From: Phenylobacterium hankyongense
GTDB lineage: Bacteria; Pseudomonadota; Alphaproteobacteria; Caulobacterales; Caulobacteraceae
NCBI RefSeq assembly: GCF_003254505.1
Contig: NZ_QFYP01000001.1
Coordinates: forward strand, 294,001 to 358,000
Direction of reading: 5' to 3'
DNA: 64,000 nt
The notes under the pieces were generated by a model that was given only the letters and a program-made list of their open reading frames with translations, was not told the origin of the DNA and made no database searches. The number at the start of each line of letters is the position of its first letter. Positions within the stretch are counted from its first letter, which is position 1. The translations under genes were made by a program, and so were the position numbers. Below are positions 37,155-47,475 of this stretch, one piece after another.

Positions 37155-38605
37155 GTCGCCGTCCGCCAGTCAGCCGCGGTGGCGGTGAACAGCTGGACGA
37201 GGTCGGCGTAGCGCTGGCCTTCGGCCTCGACGGTGGCGCGGCGTGCGCGGTTCAGCTGCCGCTGGGCGTCGATGACCTGCAGCAGGGTCCCGCCGCCGAG
37301 CCGATAGGCGGTCTGGGCGTCACGGGCGGTGGCCTCGGCCGCCGTCTGGGCCTGGCCCAACGCGGCCAGCGACTGCTGGTCGGAGGCCAGGGCCGCGAGC
37401 ACGTCGGAGACCTGCACGAAGGCCCGCAGCACCGTCTGCTGGTAGCGGGCCATCGAAGCGCGGGCGTCCGCCTCCGCCGCCTGGCGCTCGGCCTTCAGCG
37501 TGCCGCCGTGGAAGATCGGCGCGGTCACCCCGCCCATCAGGTTCCAGCCGCTGGAGGCGTAGTTGAAGAGGTTCTCCGGCTTGATGGCGCTCTGGGTCAG
37601 GTTCGCGCTCAGCCGGATGTCCGGGTACTGGTTGGCCACCGCCACCCCGACCGCGGCGGTCGCGGCGTGCAGGTCGGCCTCGGCCGCCAGGATGTCCGGC
37701 CGGTTGCGCACCAGCGCCGAGGGCAGGCTGACCGGGATGTCCGACGGGACGGTGAGCCGGGCCATGTCGAAGTCCGGCGCGCTGAACTCCGCGGGCGACT
37801 TGCCGGCCAGCAGCGCCATCTGGTGGCGCGCGGCGTTCAGGTCGCGGACCAGCGGCGGCAGCAGCGCCTCGTCCTGCGCCACCTGGGCCAGGCCGCCGGT
37901 CACCGCCGACGGCGCCTCGCCGCCGGCCTGCTGGGCCTTGCGCACCATCTCCACCACTCGCTGGTCGTCGGCGATGATGGTCTGCAGGGTGGCGATCTGG
38001 GCCCGGAGGCTGGCGATCCGCATCGCCTGCAGCGCCACGTTGCCGGACAGCGTCAGGTAGGCGGCGTCGGCCTGGCGGGCGGCCATCTCGGCGCGCGCCT
38101 GGGCGGCCTCGGTGGCGCGCTTGCGGCCGCCGAACAGGTCGAGGTCGTAGGAGACCCCGCCGCCGATCGAGAACAGGTTGATGGTCGGGCTGGGAAAGCC
38201 GGTGAAGCCGAACGCCTGGGTGTTGATCCGCTCGCGCTGGGCGCCGGCGTTGGCGTCGACCTGCGGCGCCTGGGCCCCCCGGGTGGCGGCGAGCTGGGCC
38301 TGCGCGCGTTGCAGGGTGGCGGTCGCCTCGGCCACGGTCGGGCTGTCGGCCAAAGCCTGGCGCACGGACTGGTCCAGCTCCGGCGAGCCGAACGCCTGCC
38401 ACCACGGCCCCCCGGCCCGGACGTCGGGGGTCAGGCGCACGCCGGGGGCCGGCGCGTCGCCGGCCATGGCGTAGCCGGCCGCGGCCGGGCCCTTGGGCGG
38501 CTCCGGCGTCCTGAAGTTCGGACCGACGGTGGCGCAGGCGCTCAGCGCCAGGGCGGAGACCGAGGCCACGGCGAGGCGGCGAAGGGATCTAGTCGACAGC
38601 GGCAT
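37151..38605 (-). CDS. Efflux outer-membrane factor, NodT family
   Basis: A 484-aa TolC-like outer-membrane lipoprotein (MPLSTRSLRRLAVASVSAL then lipobox LSAC). The family opening FRTPEPP comes shortly after the lipobox. Two long helical repeats, about residues 75-215 and 285-430, form the trans-periplasmic tunnel. The second half includes NRPDILAAEADLHAATAAVGVA, the NodT hallmark (residues about 280-300). It completes the tripartite pump with the HlyD and DHA2 genes upstream. The first codons overlap the end of the DHA2 gene by 17 bp. Confidence 0.93.
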   Translation of the reverse strand: MPLSTRSLRRLAVASVSALALSACATVGPNFRTPEPPKGPAAAGYAMAGDAPAPGVRLTPDVRAGGPWWQAFGSPELDQSVRQALADSPTVAEATATLQRAQAQLAATRGAQAPQVDANAGAQRERINTQAFGFTGFPSPTINLFSIGGGVSYDLDLFGGRKRATEAAQARAEMAARQADAAYLTLSGNVALQAMRIASLRAQIATLQTIIADDQRVVEMVRKAQQAGGEAPSAVTGGLAQVAQDEALLPPLVRDLNAARHQMALLAGKSPAEFSAPDFDMARLTVPSDIPVSLPSALVRNRPDILAAEADLHAATAAVGVAVANQYPDIRLSANLTQSAIKPENLFNYASSGWNLMGGVTAPIFHGGTLKAERQAAEADARASMARYQQTVLRAFVQVSDVLAALASDQQSLAALGQAQTAAEATARDAQTAYRLGGGTLLQVIDAQRQLNRARRATVEAEGQRYADLVQLFTATAADWRTAT

Positions 38606-40115
38606 GGATAGGCTCCCCGCCCGTTCGCCTCGGTTTGCGCATCAAGAGCAGCATGGGCATGCAGGCGATGGTGATGATGAACATGAGTTTGAAGTCGTCG
38701 ATGTAGGCGATCATCGTCGCCTGCCGGGTGACTTCGGCGTTGAGCGCGGTGATCCCCGCCGCGGTGTCCGGATTGAACATCGGCGGCAGCATGGTCCGCA
38801 CCGTCGCGTCGCTCGTGATGACATGGGCGGCGATCGAGGCGTGCATGGTCTGGGTGTTGGCCACCACCAAGGCGTTCATGATGGAGATGCCGACGCTGGA
38901 GCCCAGGTTGCGGACCAGGGTGTAGACCGACGAGCCCTCAGGCCGCAGCGCCGGCGGCACGGTGGCGAAGGCCAGCGTCGACAGCGGCACGAACAGCAAC
39001 CCGATGCCGAGGCCCTGGATCACCCCGGAGACGATCAGCGGCATGGTGGTCATGGCCAGGTCGAAGTGCATCATCTGCCAGAGCGCGACGCAGCTGATGC
39101 AGAGGCCTGTGAACAGGATCAGCCGGGTGTCGACGCGGCCGACCAGCTGCCCCACCGCGAACATGGCGACGAACGAGCCGAGGCCGCGCGGCATGCTCAC
39201 CAGGCCGGAGGTCAGCACCGGATAGCCCAGCAGCACCTGCATCATCGGCGGCAGCAGGGCCATGGTCGAGAACAGCAGGATGCCGATGAAGAAACCGAAG
39301 ATGCTGGCGGTCACGAAGTTGCGGTCGCGGAGCAGCGCCCGGTCGAAGAACGGGTGCCTGGCGGTCATGGTGTGGATCACGAACACCCACAGGCCGACGA
39401 TCGCCAGGATGGTCTCGGTCCAGATCTCCGGCGACGAGTACCAGTCCTGGCTCGGCCCCCGGTCCAGCACCAGCTGGAAGGCGCCCACGAACAGGGTGAG
39501 CATGCCGAAGCCCAGGAAATCGAAGGGCTTGGTGCGCTTCACCCGGTCGCCCGAGATGAAGAACCACACCCCGAGCAGGGCCAGGATGCCGATCGGCAGG
39601 TTGATGTAGAAACACCACCGCCAGGAGAAGTTCTCGGTCAGGTAGCCGCCCAGCGCCGGGCCGAGGATCGGCCCGAGGATCGCGCCCGCCCCCCAGATGG
39701 CCATGGCCTGGCCGTGCTTCTCCGGCGGGTTGATGTCGAGCAGCACCGCCTGGGAGAGCGGGATCAGGGCCGCGCCGAACACGCCTTGCAACAGGCGGAA
39801 CAGCACGATCTCCGGCAGGCTGGTGGCGATGCCGCAGAGCATCGAGGCCACGGTGAAGCCGCCGATGGAGATCAGGAACATGTTCTTGCGGCCGAGCCGG
39901 TCGGCCAGCCAGCCGGACATCGGCGTCATGATCGCCGCCGAGACGATGTACGACGTCAGGACCCAGGTGATCTGCTCCGGCGACGCCGAGATGCTGCCCT
40001 GCATGTGCGGCAGGGCGACGTTGGCGATCGTCGTGTCGAGCGAGTTCATCACCGTGGCCAGCATGATGCTGATGGTGATCGGCCACCGGTTCTTGGCGTC
40101 CTGCTCTGCGCTCAT
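38589..40115 (-). CDS. MFS efflux transporter, DHA2 (EmrB/QacA) subfamily
   Basis: A 508-aa inner-membrane proton antiporter with 14 predicted helices. The first helix TISIMLATVMNSLDTTIANVALP has the LDTTIANVALP signature of EmrB. SWLADRLGRKNMF is motif A. ILGPILGPALGGYLTENFSWRW is the EmrB motif C (gp) region, about residues 150-175. It exports hydrophobic toxicants in concert with the HlyD-type adaptor encoded 12 bp upstream and the NodT channel downstream. Substrate unknown. Confidence 0.94.
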   Translation of the reverse strand: MSAEQDAKNRWPITISIMLATVMNSLDTTIANVALPHMQGSISASPEQITWVLTSYIVSAAIMTPMSGWLADRLGRKNMFLISIGGFTVASMLCGIATSLPEIVLFRLLQGVFGAALIPLSQAVLLDINPPEKHGQAMAIWGAGAILGPILGPALGGYLTENFSWRWCFYINLPIGILALLGVWFFISGDRVKRTKPFDFLGFGMLTLFVGAFQLVLDRGPSQDWYSSPEIWTETILAIVGLWVFVIHTMTARHPFFDRALLRDRNFVTASIFGFFIGILLFSTMALLPPMMQVLLGYPVLTSGLVSMPRGLGSFVAMFAVGQLVGRVDTRLILFTGLCISCVALWQMMHFDLAMTTMPLIVSGVIQGLGIGLLFVPLSTLAFATVPPALRPEGSSVYTLVRNLGSSVGISIMNALVVANTQTMHASIAAHVITSDATVRTMLPPMFNPDTAAGITALNAEVTRQATMIAYIDDFKLMFIITIACMPMLLLMRKPRRTGGEPIHAAVD

Positions 40116-40127
40116 GGCGGGCCGTCC

Positions 40128-41210
40128 TTAGCCGGCGCGGCCGGGCGCGCGCACGTCGACCTTCACATTGGCGGAGAGGCCGGCGCGGGCCGCCATGCCC
40201 GGCGGCGGGCGGTCGAAGGCGATGCGCACTGGCAGGCGCTGGACGACCTTCACCCAGTTGCCCGTGGCGTTCTGGGCCGGCAGGGCGGAGAAGGCCTGGC
40301 CGGTGCCGGGCGAGAAGCTCGCCACGCGGCCCTTGATGTCGGCCTGCGGATAGGCGTCGACCTTGATGGTCACCGGCTGGCCGACCTTCATGTGGGCGAG
40401 CTGGTCTTCCTTGAAGTTGGCCTCGATCCACGGCTGGCCGGAAAGCAGCCAGAAGCCGGTCTGGGAGGCGTTCAGGTAGGTCCCGAGCGGCATCTGCTCG
40501 ACGCGGGTCACCACCCCGTCGGAGGGGGCGATCACGGTGGTGTAGGAGACGTTCAGGCGGGCGCGATCGAGCTGCGCCTGCGCCTGCATGACGGCCGGGG
40601 CGGAGGCGGGCGTAAGGCGGGGATCGCCGCCCAGATTGGCCAGGGCTTCGGCGGCGGTCTGCTGGGCGACGGCGAGCTGCTGACGCGCCTGCTGGGCCGC
40701 GTGGAGCGCCTGGTCGACCTGCTGTTGCGAGGCGACGCCGGCGGCGGCCAGCTGGCGCTGGCGATTGGCCTCGCGGGTGGCGAAGGTCAGGCTGTCCTGC
40801 GCCGCCTGCACGCTCGCCTGCTGCTGCTGATAGACCGCGCGTTGCGCGTTGATCTGCTGGGCGGCGTTGGCCACCTGCGCCGCGGCGGCCGCGGCGTTGG
40901 CCTGGAAGTCGCGCGCGTCGAGGCGGAACAGCACCTGGCCCTTCTTCACGGCCTGGTTCTCGTGGACGTAGATGTCGGTCACGCGGCCGGCGATCGAGGG
41001 CGCCACCGGCACCTTGGCGATCTGGACGTAGGCGTCGTCGGTGGCCTGGTAGTGGCCGCCGGTCATGACGACGTAGATCACCGCCGCCAGGATCAGCAAC
41101 GGACCGCCGAGGATCAGCGGCCAGCGCCAGCGGCGCAGGAAGCTGTCGCGCCCGGCTTTCGGATCGACGTCGGCGGCGCCACGGGCCGAAATGACTTCAG
41201 GTTCGCTCAC
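40128..41210 (-). CDS. HlyD/EmrA-type membrane-fusion adaptor
   Basis: A 360-aa periplasmic adaptor. One transmembrane anchor lies at residues 30-50 (RWPLILGGPLLILAAVIYVV). A biotinyl-lipoyl-like domain follows with VTDIYVHENQAVKKGQVLFRLD, then an alpha-helical hairpin rich in Gln and Ala (about residues 90-190, coiled coil) and a barrel with PSDGVVTRVEQMPLGTYL. First gene of the efflux operon, divergent from the LysR gene across 147 bp, which presumably holds the shared promoter and regulator sites. Confidence 0.94.
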   Translation of the reverse strand: MSEPEVISARGAADVDPKAGRDSFLRRWRWPLILGGPLLILAAVIYVVMTGGHYQATDDAYVQIAKVPVAPSIAGRVTDIYVHENQAVKKGQVLFRLDARDFQANAAAAAAQVANAAQQINAQRAVYQQQQASVQAAQDSLTFATREANRQRQLAAAGVASQQQVDQALHAAQQARQQLAVAQQTAAEALANLGGDPRLTPASAPAVMQAQAQLDRARLNVSYTTVIAPSDGVVTRVEQMPLGTYLNASQTGFWLLSGQPWIEANFKEDQLAHMKVGQPVTIKVDAYPQADIKGRVASFSPGTGQAFSALPAQNATGNWVKVVQRLPVRIAFDRPPPGMAARAGLSANVKVDVRAPGRAG

Positions 41211-41357
41211 GTCGCGAGCCCCTCTCTACGGATTGATCGGCGAAATAGAGGAAGGCCGGTCACCGCAAGCGGCGCCGTTCTCCCGTCGAAGTGCAGATAA
41301 GGCTGCGCATCGAATGATCCAAATGATATGTTGTCACGCAGCAAATGAGCGGAATGC

Positions 41358-42311
41358 ATGATCGCGCTGGACCTCAATCTGTTGCGCGTCTTTGACGTAC
41401 TGCTCGAAGAGCGCAGCGTCACGCGCGCAGGCGCCCGGCTGGGCCTCACGCAGTCGGCCGTGAGTCATGCGCTCAATCGGCTGCGCTACGTGCTGAACGA
41501 CGAGCTGTTCGCGCGCGGCCCCTCGGGGATGCAGCCGACGCCCCGGGCGCTGGAGATGGGCCCGCAGGTGCACGCCGCGCTCAACCAGCTGCAGCAGGCG
41601 CTCGCCCCCTCGGACTTCGACCCCGCCACCAGTGAGCGGCGCTTCGCCCTGGTGGCCGGGGCCTACGCCTGCGCGGTGCTGGCCCCGCCGCTGGTCGGAC
41701 AGCTGGCGACCGATGCGCCCCGCGCCGAACTGGTGGTCGCCCAGTACACGCCCGACGTGCTGGACCGGATGGACGCTCACCGCGTGGACTTCCTGGTCGG
41801 CGGCCTGGTCGCGGCGCCGGAACGGTTCGCTCGCGAAACCATCGCCAAGGAAGGCCTGGCCTGGGTGGTCCGCATCGACCACCCCTTGGCGAAGCTCGAC
41901 ACCGTCGACGTCGAGGCCCTGGCGTCGGTGCGCCACGTGGTGATCTCCCCCACCCTGCCCGGGATCGGCGAGGACCGGGTGGAGCGCCGCAGCCTGGTCA
42001 CCCGCCCCAGCTGGGAGGACGCCGGCGCCTTCGAGGCGGCGCTGGCCGCTCAGGGCCTCACCCGCCGGGTGGGCGTGACGGTGCCCGACACCTACTCCGC
42101 GCTGGCGGTCACCAGCCGCTCGGACATGGCGGCGCTGATCCCGCGGCGCCTGGCCATGCTCTCCGCCCAGGGCGGCCGGGTGAAGCTGATCGAGCCGCCC
42201 TACGCCTCGCCCACGGTGGACGTGAGCCTGCTGTTCCTCAAGGAACGGCTGGCCGAGCCCGCCATCGCCTGGATGCGGGACCTGATCCGCGCCGTCGCCG
42301 CCGCCATCTGA
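41358..42311 (+). CDS. LysR-family regulator of the divergent efflux operon
   Basis: A 317-aa LysR protein. The HTH (NLLRVFDVLLEERSVTRAGARLGLTQSAVSHALNRLR) is of the NodD/LinR-like group, followed by a complete effector domain. Divergent placement to the HlyD gene suggests control of the pump, perhaps by the pump substrate. The intergenic region contains two ATGAT direct repeats (about 41,310-41,330) that could belong to a LysR box, though no clear T-N11-A palindrome stands out. It is followed after 14 bp by a VOC gene. Confidence 0.9.
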   Translation: MIALDLNLLRVFDVLLEERSVTRAGARLGLTQSAVSHALNRLRYVLNDELFARGPSGMQPTPRALEMGPQVHAALNQLQQALAPSDFDPATSERRFALVAGAYACAVLAPPLVGQLATDAPRAELVVAQYTPDVLDRMDAHRVDFLVGGLVAAPERFARETIAKEGLAWVVRIDHPLAKLDTVDVEALASVRHVVISPTLPGIGEDRVERRSLVTRPSWEDAGAFEAALAAQGLTRRVGVTVPDTYSALAVTSRSDMAALIPRRLAMLSAQGGRVKLIEPPYASPTVDVSLLFLKERLAEPAIAWMRDLIRAVAAAI

Positions 42312-42325
42312 CCTTCGAGGACCGC

Positions 42326-42715
42326 ATGCCCCATCTGGCCCTGACCGCCCTGCTCGTCCGCGACTACGACGAGGCGATCGACTTCTACGTCGACAAGGTC
42401 GGCTTCGAACTGGTCGAGGACACCATCCAGGGCCCGACCAAGCGCTGGGTCGTGGTCCGGCCGAAGGGCTCGGCGGGCGCGCTGCTGCTGGCCCGGGCCG
42501 ACGGCGAGGCCCAGGTTGCACGGATCGGCGACCAGGCCGGCGGCCGCGTCTTGCTGTTCCTGCACACCGAGGACTTCGCCGCGGACCACGCCCGCATGCG
42601 GGCGGCCGGCGTGCGCTTCCTCGAAGAGCCCCGCCACGAGCCCTACGGATCCGTGGCGGTGTTCGAGGACCTCTACGGCAACCGCTGGGATCTGCTCGAG
42701 CCCAGGACCGTCTAG
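42326..42715 (+). CDS. VOC (glyoxalase/bleomycin-resistance fold) protein
   Basis: A 129-aa single-module VOC protein. It begins MPHLALTALLVRDYDEAIDFYVDKVGFEL, has FLHTEDFAADHARMRAAGV in the middle, and ends with GSVAVFEDLYGNRWDLLEP, where the final Glu is a usual metal ligand position. It follows the LysR gene by 14 bp, so it may be co-transcribed and linked to detoxification. The substrate is unknown. Confidence 0.88.
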   Translation: MPHLALTALLVRDYDEAIDFYVDKVGFELVEDTIQGPTKRWVVVRPKGSAGALLLARADGEAQVARIGDQAGGRVLLFLHTEDFAADHARMRAAGVRFLEEPRHEPYGSVAVFEDLYGNRWDLLEPRTV

Positions 42716-42725
42716 TTGCATCACT

Positions 42726-42843
42726 CCCCTCCCCCTTGCGGGGAGGGGTCGGGGGTGGGGGTGCAAGCTGTGAGTCCGCCGCTCCGTCCCCGAAAAGCGG
42801 AGCCGACACCCCCTCTCCCAACCCTCTCCCCGCAAGGGGGAGA
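42726..42843. repeat. Palindromic intergenic repeat element with 17-bp inverted arms
   Basis: CTCCCCCTTGCGGGGAG at 42731-42747 recurs in perfect inverted orientation at 42823-42839. Each arm is itself a CCCC-TTGC-GGGG hairpin, and flanking G/C runs extend the pairing imperfectly. The element fills the gap between convergent VOC and GST genes. Such G/C-rich repeats are scattered in many alphaproteobacterial genomes. It could act as terminator or as a REP/MITE-like mobile unit. Confidence 0.8.
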
Positions 42844-42861
42844 GGGCTTCGAGCGATCAAC

Positions 42862-43497
42862 CTAGGCCGACACCGCCTCAGGCGCGGCCATGAGCGCATC
42901 GTCGATCTCGCGGGCCCGCACCGCCGCCGGCCGGTTGATCAGCCGCGCCGCATAGGCCTCGAAGGCCGGACGCTTCTCGATCGTGCCGAACTGCAGGCCC
43001 CAGGCCATCTGCGCGCCCACATAGAGGTCCGCAGCGCTGAAGCGGTCGCCGGCCAGATACTCGCGGCCGTCCAGCGCGGTCTCCAGGGCGTTGATCACGT
43101 CGGCGAGGCAGCCGTAGCCCGCCATCCGGCGACGTTCCTCGGGGACCTCGAAGCCCATGCTCTTGTTGGTCACCGCCGCTTCCACCGGTCCGGCCGCGAA
43201 GAACAGCCAGCGATAGTAGGGGCCGCGCGCGCGGTCGCCGGGCGGCGGCGCCAGGCCCGCCTGCGGGAAGGCGTCGGCCAGGTAGGCGCAGATCGCCGCG
43301 GCCTCGGTCACCACGGTGTCGCCATGGGCGATGGCCGGCACCTTGCCCATCGGATTGATCGCCAGATAGGCCGGGGCCTTCATCTTGTCGTAGTCGAGCA
43401 CCTCGGTGCGGTAGGGCTGGCCCACCTCCTCCAGCATCCAGCGGACGATGCGGCCGCGCGACATCGGGTTTGTGTAGAAGACGAGCTCTTCGGACAT
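42862..43497 (-). CDS. Glutathione S-transferase family protein
   Basis: A 211-aa cytosolic GST. The N-terminal thioredoxin-fold domain starts ELVFYTNPMSRGRIVRWMLEEVG, where SRGR holds the Ser or Arg that activates glutathione in beta- and theta-like classes. NPMGKVPAI supplies the cis-proline. The helical C-terminal domain has DRFSAADLYVGAQM as the N-capping box. Likely role is conjugation of electrophiles. It is not close to an obvious pathway. Confidence 0.9.
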   Translation of the reverse strand: MSEELVFYTNPMSRGRIVRWMLEEVGQPYRTEVLDYDKMKAPAYLAINPMGKVPAIAHGDTVVTEAAAICAYLADAFPQAGLAPPPGDRARGPYYRWLFFAAGPVEAAVTNKSMGFEVPEERRRMAGYGCLADVINALETALDGREYLAGDRFSAADLYVGAQMAWGLQFGTIEKRPAFEAYAARLINRPAAVRAREIDDALMAAPEAVSA

Positions 43498-43552
43498 GGC
43501 TGGGCCCTCGTTGGAACGGCGCTCTCGGGCGTCGACGAAGACCCTACACCCG

Positions 43553-43580
43553 CCCTGCTGACAGCGACATGTCAGCAGGG
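43553..43580 (-). terminator. Hairpin downstream of the tandem DUF885 genes
   Basis: CCCTGCTGACA (43553-43563) pairs perfectly with TGTCAGCAGGG (43570-43580) around a 6-nt loop, 8 bp after the stop of the second DUF885 gene. No T-run follows on the minus strand. It fits a rho-assisted terminator or an mRNA 3'-end stabiliser. Confidence 0.55.
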
Positions 43581-43587
43581 GCGGCGG

Positions 43588-45441
<1,854 letters not shown>

Positions 45442-45458
45442 TCCTTGGGTGAAATAGC

Positions 45459-47324
45459 TCAGGCGCGATGGGCGGCGACGTAGCCGTCGACGGCATTCTC
45501 CAGCACCGTCAGCGGCATGGAGCCGGAGAGCAGCACCGCGTCGTGGAACTGGCGGATGTCGAAGCGCGGGCCGAGCGCGGCCTTCGCCTTGTCGCGCAGC
45601 CTAAGGATCGTCAGCTTGCCGACCATGTAGCTACAGGCCTGGCCGGGCCAGACCGAGTAGCGCTCGATCTCCTGGGCGGCCAGGGCGGGCGGGTCCCCGT
45701 CGATCGAGGAGAGCGTGGCGATCGCCTTCTCGCGGCTCCAGCGCATGGCGTGCAGGCCGGTGTCGGTGACCAGGCGGCCGGAGCGCAGCAGGGCGTCGTG
45801 GACGTAGCCGAGCTCGCCCAGCGGGTTGTCCTCGTACATGCCCATCTCCTGCGCCAGCTGCTCGGAGTAGAGCGCCCAGCCCTCGACATAGGCCCCGAAG
45901 CCGGACGCCTTGCGCAGCATCGGCAGGTCCGCCTGGCGCTGCAGGGAGATCTGCAGGTGATGGCCCGGAATGCCCTCGTGGTAGGTGGTCGTGTACATGT
46001 CCCACATGGGCGCTTCGGCGGTGTCGCGCAGGTTCAGCCAGTAGATGCCGGGCCGCGTGCCATCGAGGCTGCCCTCGGTGTAGTGGGTCGAGGCGCCGGC
46101 CTCGGTGGCCTTGGGGATCCGCTGGATCAGCAGGCCCGCCTTGGGCAGGGTGGCGAAGTACTCCGGCAGGCGCTTCTGCATCGCCTGGACGACGGCGTTG
46201 AGGTCGGCGACCTCCTTGGCCTTGCCGGCGTCGGTGTTGGCATAGACGCCCTTCTTGCTCTTGAACAGCGCGCCGTAGCGTTCGCCGACGCCGCCCTTGC
46301 TCATGCCGATCTTCTTGAACAGCACGTCGGCGCGGGCGTGGAGCTCCTTGGTGACGTCGAGGCCCAGCTGGTGGACCTCGGCCGGGGTCATGGTGCTGGT
46401 GGTCTGGGCCTGCAGGGCCTGGGCGTAGTAGGCCTCGCCGTCCGGCAGGCGCCAGACGCCGGCGTCGTGGACCGCCTTTGGCTGCAGGCTTTGCAAGAGC
46501 GCCATCTGCCGCTCCAGGGCCGGCAGCACCTTCTCCTGATAGACGGCTGAGGCCTCGCGCTCCCAGTCGCCGGCGACCCCCTTGGCCCTGGCGCGGTCGA
46601 CCAGCGACGTGACCAGCGTCGACCTGGCCGGCTCCACGTGCAGGGTCTTCATCTGGCCGATCGCGGCCTTGAGGGCGAAGTCCGGCGGGATGACGCCCAG
46701 GCCGACGTCGCGGCGCGTCCGCTCCGCCTCCTCGTCCATCAGCCGCCCGAGCTCGCCCAGGCGGGCCACATAGGCCTGCGCATCGGCGCGGGTCTCGATG
46801 GTGTGCTGGCTGGCCAGGAAGTCGGGGGCGTCCTGATAGGCGCCGTTGATCTGGCTGAGCACATAGGGCGCGCCGGCGCCCTCGTAGCCGTAGGCGAACT
46901 GCCTGTTCGCCCGGTCGGTGGTCTGCAGGTCGTAGAGCACCGAGTCGTAGTTCACCGCCGGCATGCCGGTGAGCGCCTGGCGGTCGATGGCGGTGAGGCG
47001 GGCGAGCTGGTCGGCGGTGCGGGCCTTGCGGCGGGCCTGGGCGGCGATCGAGCCCTCGTGCAGCTTCGACTTGGCGGCGGCGTGCGGACCGGTGTCGAGG
47101 CCCAGCGAGGTGGCGAGCTCGGGGCTCTCCTCCAGGACCTCGGCGAAGAACTGGTCGAGCGCCGTCGACAGCTGCGCTTCCGGGCTGGGCGCCGGCGGGA
47201 CCGCCGGGGGCGGCGGCGGCGGCGGCGGCGGAGCGCTGGCGACCGGCGCCGGCTGCGGCGTGGCGCACCCCGCCAGGGCGACGCCCGCGCCGGCGGCGAG
47301 GAGGAGGAGGCGGCGGCTCAGCAC
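45459..47324 (-). CDS. DUF885 family putative metallo-hydrolase, lipoprotein
   Basis: A 621-aa lipoprotein: signal MLSRRLLLLAAGAGVALAGC with lipobox LAGC, then a proline-rich linker (residues 25-50) and the DUF885 domain. The motifs YHEGIPGHHLQ (about 445-455) and YVEGWALYSEQLAQEMG match the paralogue downstream. The two share gene order of all visible motifs but differ in the middle, so the duplication is old. First gene of the pair. The frame spans the family length (about 590-620 aa). Confidence 0.85.
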   Translation of the reverse strand: MLSRRLLLLAAGAGVALAGCATPQPAPVASAPPPPPPPPPAVPPAPSPEAQLSTALDQFFAEVLEESPELATSLGLDTGPHAAAKSKLHEGSIAAQARRKARTADQLARLTAIDRQALTGMPAVNYDSVLYDLQTTDRANRQFAYGYEGAGAPYVLSQINGAYQDAPDFLASQHTIETRADAQAYVARLGELGRLMDEEAERTRRDVGLGVIPPDFALKAAIGQMKTLHVEPARSTLVTSLVDRARAKGVAGDWEREASAVYQEKVLPALERQMALLQSLQPKAVHDAGVWRLPDGEAYYAQALQAQTTSTMTPAEVHQLGLDVTKELHARADVLFKKIGMSKGGVGERYGALFKSKKGVYANTDAGKAKEVADLNAVVQAMQKRLPEYFATLPKAGLLIQRIPKATEAGASTHYTEGSLDGTRPGIYWLNLRDTAEAPMWDMYTTTYHEGIPGHHLQISLQRQADLPMLRKASGFGAYVEGWALYSEQLAQEMGMYEDNPLGELGYVHDALLRSGRLVTDTGLHAMRWSREKAIATLSSIDGDPPALAAQEIERYSVWPGQACSYMVGKLTILRLRDKAKAALGPRFDIRQFHDAVLLSGSMPLTVLENAVDGYVAAHRA

Positions 47325-47475
47325 GGCGGCGGTTCCTGTTACGCTTTGTGACCACTAGGCTTACGGGTCGTCCGGCAAGCGCGGCAAGGCGCAGGTGGTC
47401 CGGCCCGGGTTAAATCGCTGTAATGAAGCGGACTTGGCGGCGCGGGTCCGCTATCTCCCCCGCCTCCCCTCACGG

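Noticed and set aside
38493-41300. Open frame of over 900 codons on the + strand opposite the efflux operon
   Set aside because: It crosses three well-supported genes on the opposite strand and yields a low-complexity His/Arg/Gln-rich product.
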